IMG/VR virus record: IMGVR_UViG_3300009422_000065
Location: 1-20,477 of that record
Direction: 5' to 3' (one strand)
Length of the DNA stretch: 20,477 nt
From: a virus
The notes under the pieces were generated by a model. That model did not search any database. It was not told where the DNA came from and saw only the letters and a program-made list of their open reading frames with translations. Shown here one piece after another: positions 11,727 through 20,477 of this stretch (position 1 is its first letter; each line of letters opens with the position of its first letter). The position numbers and the translations under genes are program-made.

Positions 11727-14201
11727 TTATCGAAACCCGCCTCCGGTCTTAACTATGCTTGATGGGGGGAGCCACATATCTTTGCCGGTTTCTCTTTTCA
11801 ACCTTCTTTCCCTCCTCTTGAGGTATCCAGGGTTTATGGTTTCTTGCAATTGATACCAAATTAAATAATTCATTGCTTCTTTTGTGTAGAACAAGTTAGC
11901 AAATGGAACATTTCCTTTAGCCAATCTAAGCGCAGATCCCGCAAGGTCTGTATCTTCACCTATAGCTGCGCCTTTAATTTGTGTAAGGAGGTCAACCGCC
12001 TTCGAAATAGTTCCAATACCAGGGCCAGCTAGTGTTTGAAGTGTAGATCCGCCATAGCGGTTGGCTTCACCAAACAAAAAGTCTCCATATATTCCTAGGC
12101 CACCACCTTGAAGAGCGCCAGCAAGAAAAGATTCTGCGTTTGCCGGACGCATTTCATTTCCCTTGGCTATCTCTTTTAGCTGCATAACATAATAACCAAG
12201 AATTGTTGTGCCTACAATGCTATTTACTAAGCCCATATTAGCGCCAAGACCGCGCTTTAATTGATCTGTTTTAGTCTTAGCTCCATAACCGTACAGTTGA
12301 CGCCCAACGCCTTTTGTCAGAGCTGTAACTCCAAACGATTTAAACTGACCTATAAACCTAAGGGCCTGACCCACTGTCGTATCTGGGCGATAACCGCGCC
12401 GCATAATTGCGCGCTCTCTTGCTCCTGGCGATGGAACGGAAAAGTCTGCTTCAGATACAAGCAATGCAAATACGTTTTCACGAATTGCAACATCTGGTAT
12501 TTCACCTGGAACAAGATAAATCCGCCCATCTGGGCCTTTCTTTGCGCCCTTACGGGCCAGCTCCCAGCCAGCGTCTTCTATTCCGTAATTAGCAAGAATA
12601 CGTTTTAAATCATCTGGAAGTTTATCAAACCTTTTTGTTGCCTCACGACCAAGATCATTTGCAATCATTAACGTAACGCCACGTTTGTTGCTTTCGGTCC
12701 AAGGTTGCAAAAGATTAAGCTTAAAGAAAAGTGACATTGTTTTAGCTGTCTGCCCTGGCACATCATCAGCCGCATTAAAGCGGCTCATAAAATCACCTAG
12801 CTGACCTTCAAGTCCAACGCCCATCCTATCAGAGAAATCACGCATTTGTCCTGTGTTCATGCCTTTAAATACAGCGGTTAGCCCGTCATTCCATGCGTCA
12901 AGTAATGATCTGCCTTGATAAATTCTATTAGTTGCAATGAAGGCAACATCGGAAAGCGCAGAAATCCAAGCGCCTCCAAGCTTTGCCATTGTTTGAACTG
13001 ACCTAAACCCGTGAAGCACCCTTACTAGAGGGGTGTGCGACCCCATGTTTACATCTCCGGTAACTTCAGCAAGAGCAGCTTGGAACTGTACAACTCCAGT
13101 ACCAAGACCTTGCCGTTTAATTTTTTTAAGTTTTTCTGGATCTTTTCTATAAGTCTTTTCCATTCGATCAATAACGCGATCAACCATTGCCTGAGGGTTA
13201 GTCCCAAGCACGTCCATAAGAGCAGTTGCCCTTGATGTTGATTGTAGGTCTTGCATAAACGATTCGCGCAAAGATCCTTTTCCAAACTTTTGGTCATAAT
13301 CGTACCAATCATTCGGCTTGTTAAAAATAAATACTCCAGATGCACTTTCTTTTTTGGCAAGATTGCCTGGACCCTTAAAGGCACGGCCTATTTCAGTTCT
13401 TTCCCCACCTCTTCTTATGCCGGAAACAATCGCGTCATAAGAGCTTTCAAGAAATCCATCTATTCTTTCGGGGGCAATTCCCATTTTCTCGTAATTTAAT
13501 TTACTTCTAATCTCATTATCCCAAGCCTCATATCCGGCCTTAACCAATCGGCGTTGATCGTGGCTTGCCTGGACAACTCTGCCCTCTTTTAATTTTATAA
13601 ATGCGCCAGCTTGGTTTTCCCTTAGAAGAGCCTGCCTTTGGTATTTAAATAATATTTGAGCAATATCTTTTGCATCTTTTGTTGCGCCTGGAACGCCTTC
13701 TGGTTTAACTCTATTTAAATCTCCAAGAACATTTGCAACTTCTCTTTCAAAATCGCCCTTCATGTTATTAAATTTTATATCTAGTTTGGATTTTTTTAAA
13801 TCAGCAACTAAATTTCCTACGTATGAAAGCAATATACCGTTCGTAAGGGAATCAACAGAACGACCAGATCCGGCAAACGGAGTGTTAACCCCTACTAAAG
13901 CACTCTCTAGACCTAATGATGGATTATCCACCATCTTATCAGCGGCCTCTATAAAAGACATTATCTTTTGCTCTTTGAGGATATTCATATAACGATTGCG
14001 CTTTTCAATCTTTTTTGCAATCTCTGCATCCTTGGCCATAACCAAGCCTTTACTTAAAATTTCAGCTTGGGCTTCGGCATATAGACCTGGAATTTTTCTA
14101 GATCTTTTTTCGGCCTGCAACTCAGAAATCATTTCTATAAGCTGGTCTTCCGTTAACCGGCCTTTGTTTACTGAATCAATAACCTTTAAACAATCTACCA
14201 T
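11727..14201 (-). CDS. Large internal virion (ejection) protein, 824 aa
   Basis: The third and last large protein between the gp14-like protein and the tail fibre, the position of T7 gp16. It is mostly helical. The N-terminal 150 residues are charged helices (MISELQAEKRSRKIPG, DAEIAKKIEKRNRYMNI) followed by a less polar stretch (GVNTPFAGSGRSVDSLTNGI). The C-terminal third has hydrophobic, glycine-rich segments (GLVNSIVGTTILGYYVMQL, AGALQGGGLGIYGDFLF) that could enter a membrane. The end is basic (YLKRRERRLKRETG). No lytic transglycosylase motif was seen, unlike T7 gp16. The start at 14201 makes a TAATG overlap; upstream in-frame codons inside the previous gene are rejected. The role in forming the DNA-ejection channel is inferred from order and length. 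Confidence 0.7.
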   Translation of the reverse strand: MVDCLKVIDSVNKGRLTEDQLIEMISELQAEKRSRKIPGLYAEAQAEILSKGLVMAKDAEIAKKIEKRNRYMNILKEQKIMSFIEAADKMVDNPSLGLESALVGVNTPFAGSGRSVDSLTNGILLSYVGNLVADLKKSKLDIKFNNMKGDFEREVANVLGDLNRVKPEGVPGATKDAKDIAQILFKYQRQALLRENQAGAFIKLKEGRVVQASHDQRRLVKAGYEAWDNEIRSKLNYEKMGIAPERIDGFLESSYDAIVSGIRRGGERTEIGRAFKGPGNLAKKESASGVFIFNKPNDWYDYDQKFGKGSLRESFMQDLQSTSRATALMDVLGTNPQAMVDRVIDRMEKTYRKDPEKLKKIKRQGLGTGVVQFQAALAEVTGDVNMGSHTPLVRVLHGFRSVQTMAKLGGAWISALSDVAFIATNRIYQGRSLLDAWNDGLTAVFKGMNTGQMRDFSDRMGVGLEGQLGDFMSRFNAADDVPGQTAKTMSLFFKLNLLQPWTESNKRGVTLMIANDLGREATKRFDKLPDDLKRILANYGIEDAGWELARKGAKKGPDGRIYLVPGEIPDVAIRENVFALLVSEADFSVPSPGARERAIMRRGYRPDTTVGQALRFIGQFKSFGVTALTKGVGRQLYGYGAKTKTDQLKRGLGANMGLVNSIVGTTILGYYVMQLKEIAKGNEMRPANAESFLAGALQGGGLGIYGDFLFGEANRYGGSTLQTLAGPGIGTISKAVDLLTQIKGAAIGEDTDLAGSALRLAKGNVPFANLFYTKEAMNYLIWYQLQETINPGYLKRRERRLKRETGKDMWLPPSSIVKTGGGFR

Positions 14202-16087
14202 TACGACCCCGCTACGCAAGCACTTGCGGCTTCAACAACTTCTACATATGCGTCTGTTGTCGAAACAATTTCTTCTAATTCAGCTAACTGTTCTAAGTGA
14301 TAATCAGTCAACCCCCCGTCTGCCCTAATTTGCTCAACCATTATTTCCTGTCTGGGTATTATATAATTAAGCTCTGCATCCTCACCCATAGAGTCAAACT
14401 TCAAAAGGTCTTCAAAATATGAATCGTTTGGCGGTGCGTTTGCCATAATTTCATCTAAGGAAACGCCTTCAATCTCATTACCATTACGCGCTAGTTTTTC
14501 GGATTGAATGTCTATAATTGTTCTGGATAGACCGCCATAGGCTTCAGCAGCGCTTTGGTTTAATCTGGACATTTCTTGAGAAACAATAGCCACCTCCTCA
14601 TCAGAGACATCCTTTACTCCATGCTCTTCTAACTCTTGGCGAATATCTGAACGTCTTGAAATTTCTGCCTCAAGATCACTGGAGGCATCATGGTAATCCC
14701 TCCAATCTTGTGCATCCTCTAAGTCGCTTCTTGCAAAGACAAGGTTCCCACGGGCCTCCTCAGACAAAGCTTCCATTAAAGCATTAGTATCTCTTGCTGG
14801 TAAATACCCAGCCTCTTCAGCAAGCTCTGCCATATCATCAAGATTTAATTCTGACCTAGTGTTGTTTACTGGGTTAACTGATTTTCCCTTTTTTGTTTTA
14901 TATCCAGCTCTTGCTATGTATCCAATATTCTTTAATTCGCCGCGAAATGTTGGGTCTTGATCGTTTATGCCACCTGATATTTTAACAAACTCACTAAGCG
15001 TTGTTGGCTTTCGTGGTCCCTTTGTAAGTATCATATCAACCTGTATGCCTTGATCCGTTACGAACTGACGTATTGCAGTCATATATGCAGTGCGAACATT
15101 GCTTTGTTGAGCGGCGGTTCTTGCTTTGGCTTCTGGGGCTCTGGCCGCTACTGCTGGTTGACTCACTTCTAAACGAACAGGAATTTCAACGGCGTCTAGT
15201 TCGGTACGAATTATACTTTCTAAGTCTCCGCCCACAGCATCCAATACTGCTTTGGGATTTATAGGGGCACGCGCTACCATACCAGCTATAGTTCCGATAC
15301 CACCACCTAAGAATAAACCAGCTCCAACATTAAGAAGAGCTTCAGACATTGTATAATCAAGCTGTTGATTTTTTGATAATCCGTAATACAAAGGCTCAAG
15401 CAGTAAAGCACCACCCACGCCTTCAATAGCGCCAACCCTAGCCCTGCCTGCAACTCTGCCTAACTTAGCAATGGAAGCAGCCCTTCCGGCTGGCCCTACA
15501 AATGGAATAAACATTGAGGCAACTTCAAGTGGATCTGAAGCAACTGCCAACATTCCGCCACCAAATTTTGCCACCGTAGGAATAAGACCTGTTGGGCTTT
15601 TAGATATAATTGCGTTTCTAATTATTTCTTCTTTTTTACCTTTAGCTAAAAGCTTGGCTTCTTCTTGAGATGTGGGGGCGTCAAACTTTAATCCAAGATC
15701 TTTATATTGTTCGTTTAAATCTTCTGGACTTTTTAGTCTGCCCTCTTCTAAAGCCTGTTCGGTAAATCTATCTTTTACAGTTTTATTTTGACTGTATATG
15801 CTATCAAGCTGAGAGGTTATGGACTCACGGGCTATAGGGTCTACCTCAAGGGCCAAATTATATTCAAGATCAGATTGAAGCTGTTCAAGCTCAAGGATTT
15901 CTAATTTCTCGTCTTCGCTAAAAACATCTGATTTTGCACGAAACTGTTCCATTTTTCTTGAGATTAAGGTTCCAGCCATAGGCATAGAAGATAACTCAGA
16001 CACAGCACGTCCCAAAGTAACACGCAACTCATCAGCGCCGGTCATGCGAAGAATACGGTTTTCTGTGTTAAGTGGCCGTGGTTGCAT
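14201..16087 (-). CDS. Internal virion protein, 628 aa, with glycine-rich hydrophobic centre
   Basis: The second of the three large proteins. Residues 1-150 are charged helices (SEDEKLEILELEQLQSDLEY). Residues about 165-270 hold hydrophobic, small-residue segments (FGGGMLAVASDPLEVASMFI, GVGGALLLEPLYYGL, NVGAGLFLGGGIGTIAGMV) that look membrane-inserting. The rest is acidic and helical with a C-terminal run of Glu-rich helices (HLEQLAELEEIVSTTDAYVE). Ejection proteins of podoviruses insert in the cell envelope after leaving the capsid, and this layout fits. Start and previous stop overlap (TAATG). I could not link it to a named family, so the function rests on position, size and composition. 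Confidence 0.65.
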   Translation of the reverse strand: MQPRPLNTENRILRMTGADELRVTLGRAVSELSSMPMAGTLISRKMEQFRAKSDVFSEDEKLEILELEQLQSDLEYNLALEVDPIARESITSQLDSIYSQNKTVKDRFTEQALEEGRLKSPEDLNEQYKDLGLKFDAPTSQEEAKLLAKGKKEEIIRNAIISKSPTGLIPTVAKFGGGMLAVASDPLEVASMFIPFVGPAGRAASIAKLGRVAGRARVGAIEGVGGALLLEPLYYGLSKNQQLDYTMSEALLNVGAGLFLGGGIGTIAGMVARAPINPKAVLDAVGGDLESIIRTELDAVEIPVRLEVSQPAVAARAPEAKARTAAQQSNVRTAYMTAIRQFVTDQGIQVDMILTKGPRKPTTLSEFVKISGGINDQDPTFRGELKNIGYIARAGYKTKKGKSVNPVNNTRSELNLDDMAELAEEAGYLPARDTNALMEALSEEARGNLVFARSDLEDAQDWRDYHDASSDLEAEISRRSDIRQELEEHGVKDVSDEEVAIVSQEMSRLNQSAAEAYGGLSRTIIDIQSEKLARNGNEIEGVSLDEIMANAPPNDSYFEDLLKFDSMGEDAELNYIIPRQEIMVEQIRADGGLTDYHLEQLAELEEIVSTTDAYVEVVEAASACVAGS

Positions 16088-18444
16088 TATTTGCTCCCAT
16101 CAATAAATTTCTGCGCCTCTGCGGCGTAACCAGCGGCTTCGTCAACAACTACCTCGCCATCGACAACTGCCGCATCTTCCCCCACAGGAATATCCGCTTG
16201 CAACAATCCCTCTTTACGGAAACCAGCGGCCTGCTCTGGAAATTCAGAGACACTATCTATTTCAGAATAAAGCTCGGAAACCAAACCTGGAAGTTCTGAA
16301 AATTTAACTTCAAACCCAGCCGGAAGATACGTTCCATTTATGTCATAATGAAGGCTTAGACCATCGGCCGTGCTGTTATTTAGAAACTTTCCTGTAGAAG
16401 AAAGAGAAGCTATCGCTACAGCTTTATCAACAAACTCTGGATATTGATCTGCATCCAGCACATCCAAATCAAGCACTGCAAGAATTTGCTCATTCATAAG
16501 CAGTGATGTATTTTGTTGTATAATTTGAGGATCAAATTGCATTGGAACAATATATATTCCGCTTTGCTCAACAACTGTTTGACTGCTCTCCGGTATTAAA
16601 TCATTAATAGCGCTTTCTACTGCTTCAGCAACGCTGCCGCCCTTCTTTAATCTTGAAAGGGCAAGCTTTTCAATAGTGTCAAATTGTTGATTAAATATTT
16701 TGTTAGCAGGATCTCCACCACCAGCTAAATATGCTGTTCGGTAATCTTCTAAAGCGTCAACCATTTCTGAGTCAACGTCACTTTTTATTGTACTGGGCAT
16801 CCCAACCACAATCTCGTTAACGTTCATTACTGATATATCTACTAGCTCTTTCTGTACGGCTGGATTGTTTACATACATTGCCTGTACAAACTCTGGCTTC
16901 AAACCTTGCGCCCTAAGTTCTTCAATAAACTGTGGTGCAAGGCTTGTATCATCGTCATATTTTAACCCGCTTACAATATCATTAAATGAAGCTGAAGCAA
17001 CATCGCTATCAATGCTTTGAAGGAAATTTACGATTTGAGCCGCCATAGGCTTTGGCATGAAGTTTCTTTTGCTTTTAGGAACGCCAAGCACATCTAACTC
17101 TGCATCTGCAACTCTATGCAAATTTTTTAAACGCCTAGCAGCCGATCCTAGATCTCCTTCTTCTATAGCACTAAAAATACTTTCTATGTATTCAGCATGT
17201 CCTGGGTCTGTTTGAGCAAGATATAAACCAGCATCTTTATTTATAGCATCGTTTCTGGAAGCAACAGATTTCTGCCAATCAGCAAGTCTTCTCACAGCCT
17301 TCGCCGGATCTGAAGCAGTAGAAATTTCTGCTTCAAGATCAGACGTTATTTGATCAACACGGCCTGGAGCCATATTATTTAGTGTTCCGCGATTTAAAAC
17401 ATCTTCTTGAGCATCAACCCACGTTTCCTTGAGAGATTTGGCAATATCCTCTGGAAATAAATCTTTTATTAATTCTTCATTAATATTATATCCATTAGTT
17501 TCACCTGTAGCGGCAAGAACAACAATAGCGTTATTTAAATCATCAACGGTAGATGTTTGTTCTGATGTAATTTCAGAATTTAAACGATTTTTTAAAGTTT
17601 CATTAAAACTAAAATTTGCTTCATAACTATGTCCAGGCAACGGGCTTTGATTGTACACCTCAAGCAATGCTTTTTTTTGATTAATGTCAGAAGCGTTGTT
17701 AAATACATATAACCTATTCTGACGAACTGCTTTTTTTAAAGTTTGATCCACAACATTTTTTGCAGTTTCTTCCTTTATGCCAAGATCAGTTTGAGACTGT
17801 AAAAACTTTTCACCTAAAATCAGAAGGTCACTTTCCCTAACACCAGGTTGAGTTGCTAAAAAAATAATTTCATCAGAGTCGGTAGTGATAATCTGAGACA
17901 CCCTTACAGCAGCAGCCTTTTTAGCTTTAGTAAATACTATATCAGAATATCTGCCCTCGTAGGTCAGAGAGCTATCAGCCAACCTAGCGGATAGAACACC
18001 AGCGGCAACTGGGTCTACATCAGCCATAGATGCAGAGTATCCATCTCGAATAGAAGACATCGACTCATTAAAAGCAGACATTGACATATTGTTCCTGTCA
18101 GCATCGCGAGAAAGATTTTGCATATCTTGTTTGGCAAGGCTTTCAATTTCAACAACTGCAATTCTATTTGCAGCGCTTACGGCAGAGCGCTCTTCTATAT
18201 TAGTCGGTCCACCGGCCTCAGTTATAGACCTTAAAGTAGGTATTGCGCCCTCCTCACGGACACGCTCCTCTCCGCGAGTTACTGCTAACTCACCGGCTTT
18301 TTCAAAAGCAAAACTAGACATACGATCAAGTTGCTGAGAAATGGTTGCGCCAAGCCTCGACTCTTCCCGCTTATTTGCAAAATCTATTTGCTGCGGTTGC
18401 CTGTCACTAATTCCAATGCGCTGATATCTAGGTAGAACCGCCAT
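16087..18444 (-). CDS. Internal virion protein, 785 aa (gp15-like position)
   Basis: The first of the three large proteins after the gp14-like gene, as T7 gp15 follows gp14. It begins MAVLPRYQRIGISDRQPQQI, a type of N-terminus common for ejection proteins, and is almost entirely predicted helix with acidic character and no strong membrane span. Segments such as NLSRDADRNNMSMSAF and DDLNNAIVVLAATGETNGYN support a long helical-repeat shape. The C-terminus is acidic and Ala/Val-rich (EDAAVVDGEVVVDEAAGYAA). AGGAA lies eight nucleotides before the ATG, ten nucleotides after the previous stop. It is probably part of the internal core or ejection channel. The primary sequence gives no enzyme motif. 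Confidence 0.7.
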   Translation of the reverse strand: MAVLPRYQRIGISDRQPQQIDFANKREESRLGATISQQLDRMSSFAFEKAGELAVTRGEERVREEGAIPTLRSITEAGGPTNIEERSAVSAANRIAVVEIESLAKQDMQNLSRDADRNNMSMSAFNESMSSIRDGYSASMADVDPVAAGVLSARLADSSLTYEGRYSDIVFTKAKKAAAVRVSQIITTDSDEIIFLATQPGVRESDLLILGEKFLQSQTDLGIKEETAKNVVDQTLKKAVRQNRLYVFNNASDINQKKALLEVYNQSPLPGHSYEANFSFNETLKNRLNSEITSEQTSTVDDLNNAIVVLAATGETNGYNINEELIKDLFPEDIAKSLKETWVDAQEDVLNRGTLNNMAPGRVDQITSDLEAEISTASDPAKAVRRLADWQKSVASRNDAINKDAGLYLAQTDPGHAEYIESIFSAIEEGDLGSAARRLKNLHRVADAELDVLGVPKSKRNFMPKPMAAQIVNFLQSIDSDVASASFNDIVSGLKYDDDTSLAPQFIEELRAQGLKPEFVQAMYVNNPAVQKELVDISVMNVNEIVVGMPSTIKSDVDSEMVDALEDYRTAYLAGGGDPANKIFNQQFDTIEKLALSRLKKGGSVAEAVESAINDLIPESSQTVVEQSGIYIVPMQFDPQIIQQNTSLLMNEQILAVLDLDVLDADQYPEFVDKAVAIASLSSTGKFLNNSTADGLSLHYDINGTYLPAGFEVKFSELPGLVSELYSEIDSVSEFPEQAAGFRKEGLLQADIPVGEDAAVVDGEVVVDEAAGYAAEAQKFIDGSK

Positions 18445-18454
18445 GTTTATTTTC

Positions 18455-18907
18455 CTATACTTGTCCGTACTGGTACGCGCCTTGACCCAAAGTACCTATT
18501 GCCGAAATATTAGAACTAAATTGCGCGGTTTTACCAGCTTGCCTGTAAATGTTAGCTTGCATACTTGCCTGCCCAATTGCCATTGCGGCATTGTCAGCAG
18601 CAATATTAAACTCCCTTACGCCCTCACCCATTGCATAGCCTTGCAAGGTAGCCGCAGATCCAGAAGTAGGATCAACACCACCAGCACCAGCACGCGCAAC
18701 AATTGAAGCTAATGTTTCATTTAAGTTTCGCAATGCATCAGCACCCTTTTGCTTATATCCAATAGCTTCAGATCTGCCGCGAAGCTCTGCTTGTTGAGCT
18801 TGAAGGTTATACCCTTCTCTTTGCGCCATGCCAGATTTAACCTGACCAGCCGCAGACGCAACCGTTGCTACCGTTGACGCCACTTTAAATGCTGTTGCTA
18901 GTTCCAT
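18455..18907 (-). CDS. gp14-like internal virion protein
   Basis: A 150-aa protein. It has an Ala/Val-rich hydrophobic start (ATAFKVASTVATVASAAGQV), a long Gln/Ala-rich helix (MAQREGYNLQAQQAELRGRS), the block VARAGAGGVDPTSGSAA typical of gp14-family virion core proteins, and further Ala-rich helices (AADNAAMAIGQASMQANIYR). T7 gp14 moves into the outer membrane at infection. The N-terminal hydrophobic helix here is compatible with that. It is placed directly after the tail nozzle gene and before the larger ejection proteins, the usual order. AGGAA lies upstream of the ATG at 18907, which sits one nucleotide after the previous stop. Confidence 0.75.
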   Translation of the reverse strand: MELATAFKVASTVATVASAAGQVKSGMAQREGYNLQAQQAELRGRSEAIGYKQKGADALRNLNETLASIVARAGAGGVDPTSGSAATLQGYAMGEGVREFNIAADNAAMAIGQASMQANIYRQAGKTAQFSSNISAIGTLGQGAYQYGQV

Positions 18908-18908
18908 G

Positions 18909-20477
18909 TTAATTTCCTACGCTTAATCTATAATCAAGGCCCAAGACGATCATAGCCAAAGGCACACTTTGACTTATTGTAATCTGCCCTGATTGGCTAA
19001 ATCCTAAAAATCCATGCGCTACCTTAGTTCCGGTAAAGGGCTGAACGGCCTCGTCAAGCACATCCACACCAAGATTTCTAAACGCAATTTGTTTTTCGTT
19101 AATGGTCATATCTTGAGTGTTGTTTACAATCGCATCAACTTGAATAATCCGCTTTTTAAATCCCTGCACAGATCCGCCCGAAAGAACAGGTTCGGCTGGC
19201 ATGGTCCTAACTGTAACCGGATAATCTAATCCAACCTGGTAACTAGCCGTTGCTGGTGTTGTGAAGGTAATTGTAAAGGGTGAGGCTGGAACCGTCTGAG
19301 AGGCCAGCACAACGCCATCACGAATGATTGCTACTGTCTTTCCCTGTAACTGTGTCATTGCCACTGAATTGGCAGCTCCGCCGGTCTTGGCGCTATCCAG
19401 GGTAAGACTAGAATCAAACTTCTCCAGCATATACCTAACTTGACTGTTTACTGTGCGTTTTACAATTACATAAACATCAGCAATCTCAACCGATACTGCA
19501 ATAAATTCGCCATCTGTAGTAAACCGGCTGGGCGCAATAACATTCTGCCCTACCAGAATAGAGTAAACGGCCATAGATCCGTCTGTCCCGTTCACAATAA
19601 ATATGCGATCACTTTCATCAGTAGAGGCAGCGCGTCTAGCGGCTAGGTCAACTGGGTTCTTTAAAAGGTGAGAGCTAAGAGCAGATAGGGGCTGTACCTG
19701 GTAAGACGCAGTTGTGTCACCAAACTGGAAAGCGTTTAGAGATTTACCCTGCCTTTGAATGAATACAGTAGCACCATTAAGATCTTCGATTGGAAGACCA
19801 GGCTTTGATCCCAATCGTGTTTGCGGCCTAACAAAGAAAGTAGAAGGGGTAATCGGATTATCGCCAGACTGAAGAACCGCAAACTCTGCGCCAGTAGTAA
19901 ACACGCGCAAGTCGTTTCCAGAAAATAAATTAACAATGCTGTTAAGCTGATTTGTGTTTATTGTTGCCTCAACGCTTTCATCATCAAGCCCACTACCAGC
20001 TCCAAAGTCAAAATAATTAATTACCTGAGAACCCCATATTGTATTTGGTCTGGATTTAGATCCACCAAAATATAGACGCCCCTCATGGAATGCGGCAGAC
20101 CTGGGCCAACCACGGGCATTAGACCAAACATCTTCATACCCATGTTCACTTTCCCAGTTTCCAGCAATAATTCCACTTGTGTCAAAGAAATTAACTTCGG
20201 TCACAGCCTTCATTACGGTGTTAGATACAAACTCAACATAACGGGCGCGGCCAAATGTGCTTGTTACCTGAGCGTATTCACCAACAGCCGCCGCCTCGAA
20301 AGGATGCACAGAATAGTTTGATGTCCCATTGGGCGCAGTATCCCATGCCGGATATACCGTTAATACCTTTGTAGAGGCAACATAATCCTCAACATGGCGC
20401 GTTTGACCTGATCCAGTACCAGAGGTAATTTTAACAAACATTCCGTTAGGTCCATCATCGGACGAGAACGAACTTGA
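18909..20477 (-). CDS. Tail nozzle / tail tubular protein B-like, partial at the right edge
   Basis: The frame is open to the window end, so the N-terminus is missing. An internal Met at 20441 is not the likely start. At least 522 residues are visible. They include the stretch RGWPRSAAFHEGRLYFGGSK followed by RPNTIWGSQVINYFDF and LDDESVEATINTNQLNSIVN, which resembles the propeller part of T7 gp12-type tail nozzle proteins and related podovirus tail proteins. The rest is beta-rich (ASQTVPASPFTITFTTPA, YQVGLDYPVTVRTMP). The product would form the distal part of the short tail that DNA passes through. Order (nozzle, gp14-like, ejection proteins, fibre) agrees with T7-like phages. Confidence 0.75.
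   Translation of the reverse strand, partial: SSSFSSDDGPNGMFVKITSGTGSGQTRHVEDYVASTKVLTVYPAWDTAPNGTSNYSVHPFEAAAVGEYAQVTSTFGRARYVEFVSNTVMKAVTEVNFFDTSGIIAGNWESEHGYEDVWSNARGWPRSAAFHEGRLYFGGSKSRPNTIWGSQVINYFDFGAGSGLDDESVEATINTNQLNSIVNLFSGNDLRVFTTGAEFAVLQSGDNPITPSTFFVRPQTRLGSKPGLPIEDLNGATVFIQRQGKSLNAFQFGDTTASYQVQPLSALSSHLLKNPVDLAARRAASTDESDRIFIVNGTDGSMAVYSILVGQNVIAPSRFTTDGEFIAVSVEIADVYVIVKRTVNSQVRYMLEKFDSSLTLDSAKTGGAANSVAMTQLQGKTVAIIRDGVVLASQTVPASPFTITFTTPATASYQVGLDYPVTVRTMPAEPVLSGGSVQGFKKRIIQVDAIVNNTQDMTINEKQIAFRNLGVDVLDEAVQPFTGTKVAHGFLGFSQSGQITISQSVPLAMIVLGLDYRLSVGN

Overview
The window is most likely a piece of a tailed-phage genome with a short-tailed (podovirus-like) virion. It holds compact blocks of head-to-tail overlapping genes (ATGA and TAATG junctions are the rule), phage replication and recombination genes, a lysis cassette, and a virion block of tail nozzle, three large internal virion proteins and a tail fibre. 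No host genes, rRNA, tRNA, integrase or insertion sequence were seen. A holin resembling the three-TM holin family of alphaproteobacterial phages and gene transfer agents, marine-phage style tail-fibre repeats, a 2-oxoglutarate oxygenase and a moderately AT-rich sequence suggest a phage of marine Alphaproteobacteria. The host is an inference, not something the sequence proves.

Layout. (1) Positions 1-1937, minus strand: a ribbon-helix-helix regulator, a RusA-type Holliday junction resolvase, a winged-helix replication initiator, and a partial gene running off the left edge that may be a helicase loader or other replication partner. The initiator gene carries three palindromic iterons plus two 14-bp direct repeats in its linker, a lambda-O-like arrangement that probably marks the replication origin. 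(2) Positions 1938-2061: divergent control region. (3) Positions 2062-6134, plus strand: a run of mostly small early genes, namely two single-span micro-proteins, a DnaJ-like zinc-finger mini-protein, wHTH and HTH proteins, a Gp157-like protein, two related four-cysteine proteins, a candidate ssDNA-annealing protein, and an ORF nested in another reading frame. (4) Positions 6135-6250: a convergent junction holding a long inverted repeat. (5) Positions 6251-8006, minus strand: lysis cassette with GH108-type muramidase, holin, EF-hand membrane protein, a conserved-looking membrane protein and a 36-aa membrane micro-protein. (6) Positions 8037-20477, minus strand: 2-oxoglutarate/Fe(II) oxygenase, tail-fibre assembly chaperone, an 892-aa tail fibre, three large internal virion proteins, a gp14-like internal virion protein and a tail nozzle protein cut by the right edge.

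How the parts fit. The virion and lysis genes are read leftward, starting beyond the right edge, and collide with the rightward early operon at about 6.2 kb. The initiator should melt its own coding-region origin. The annealing protein, RusA and Gp157-like protein would support recombination-dependent replication. The fibre, chaperone and oxygenase form one adsorption module. The most distinctive items are the in-gene origin, the nested ORF, the tandem four-cysteine proteins, the structured convergent junction and the 30 x 12-residue fibre repeat.
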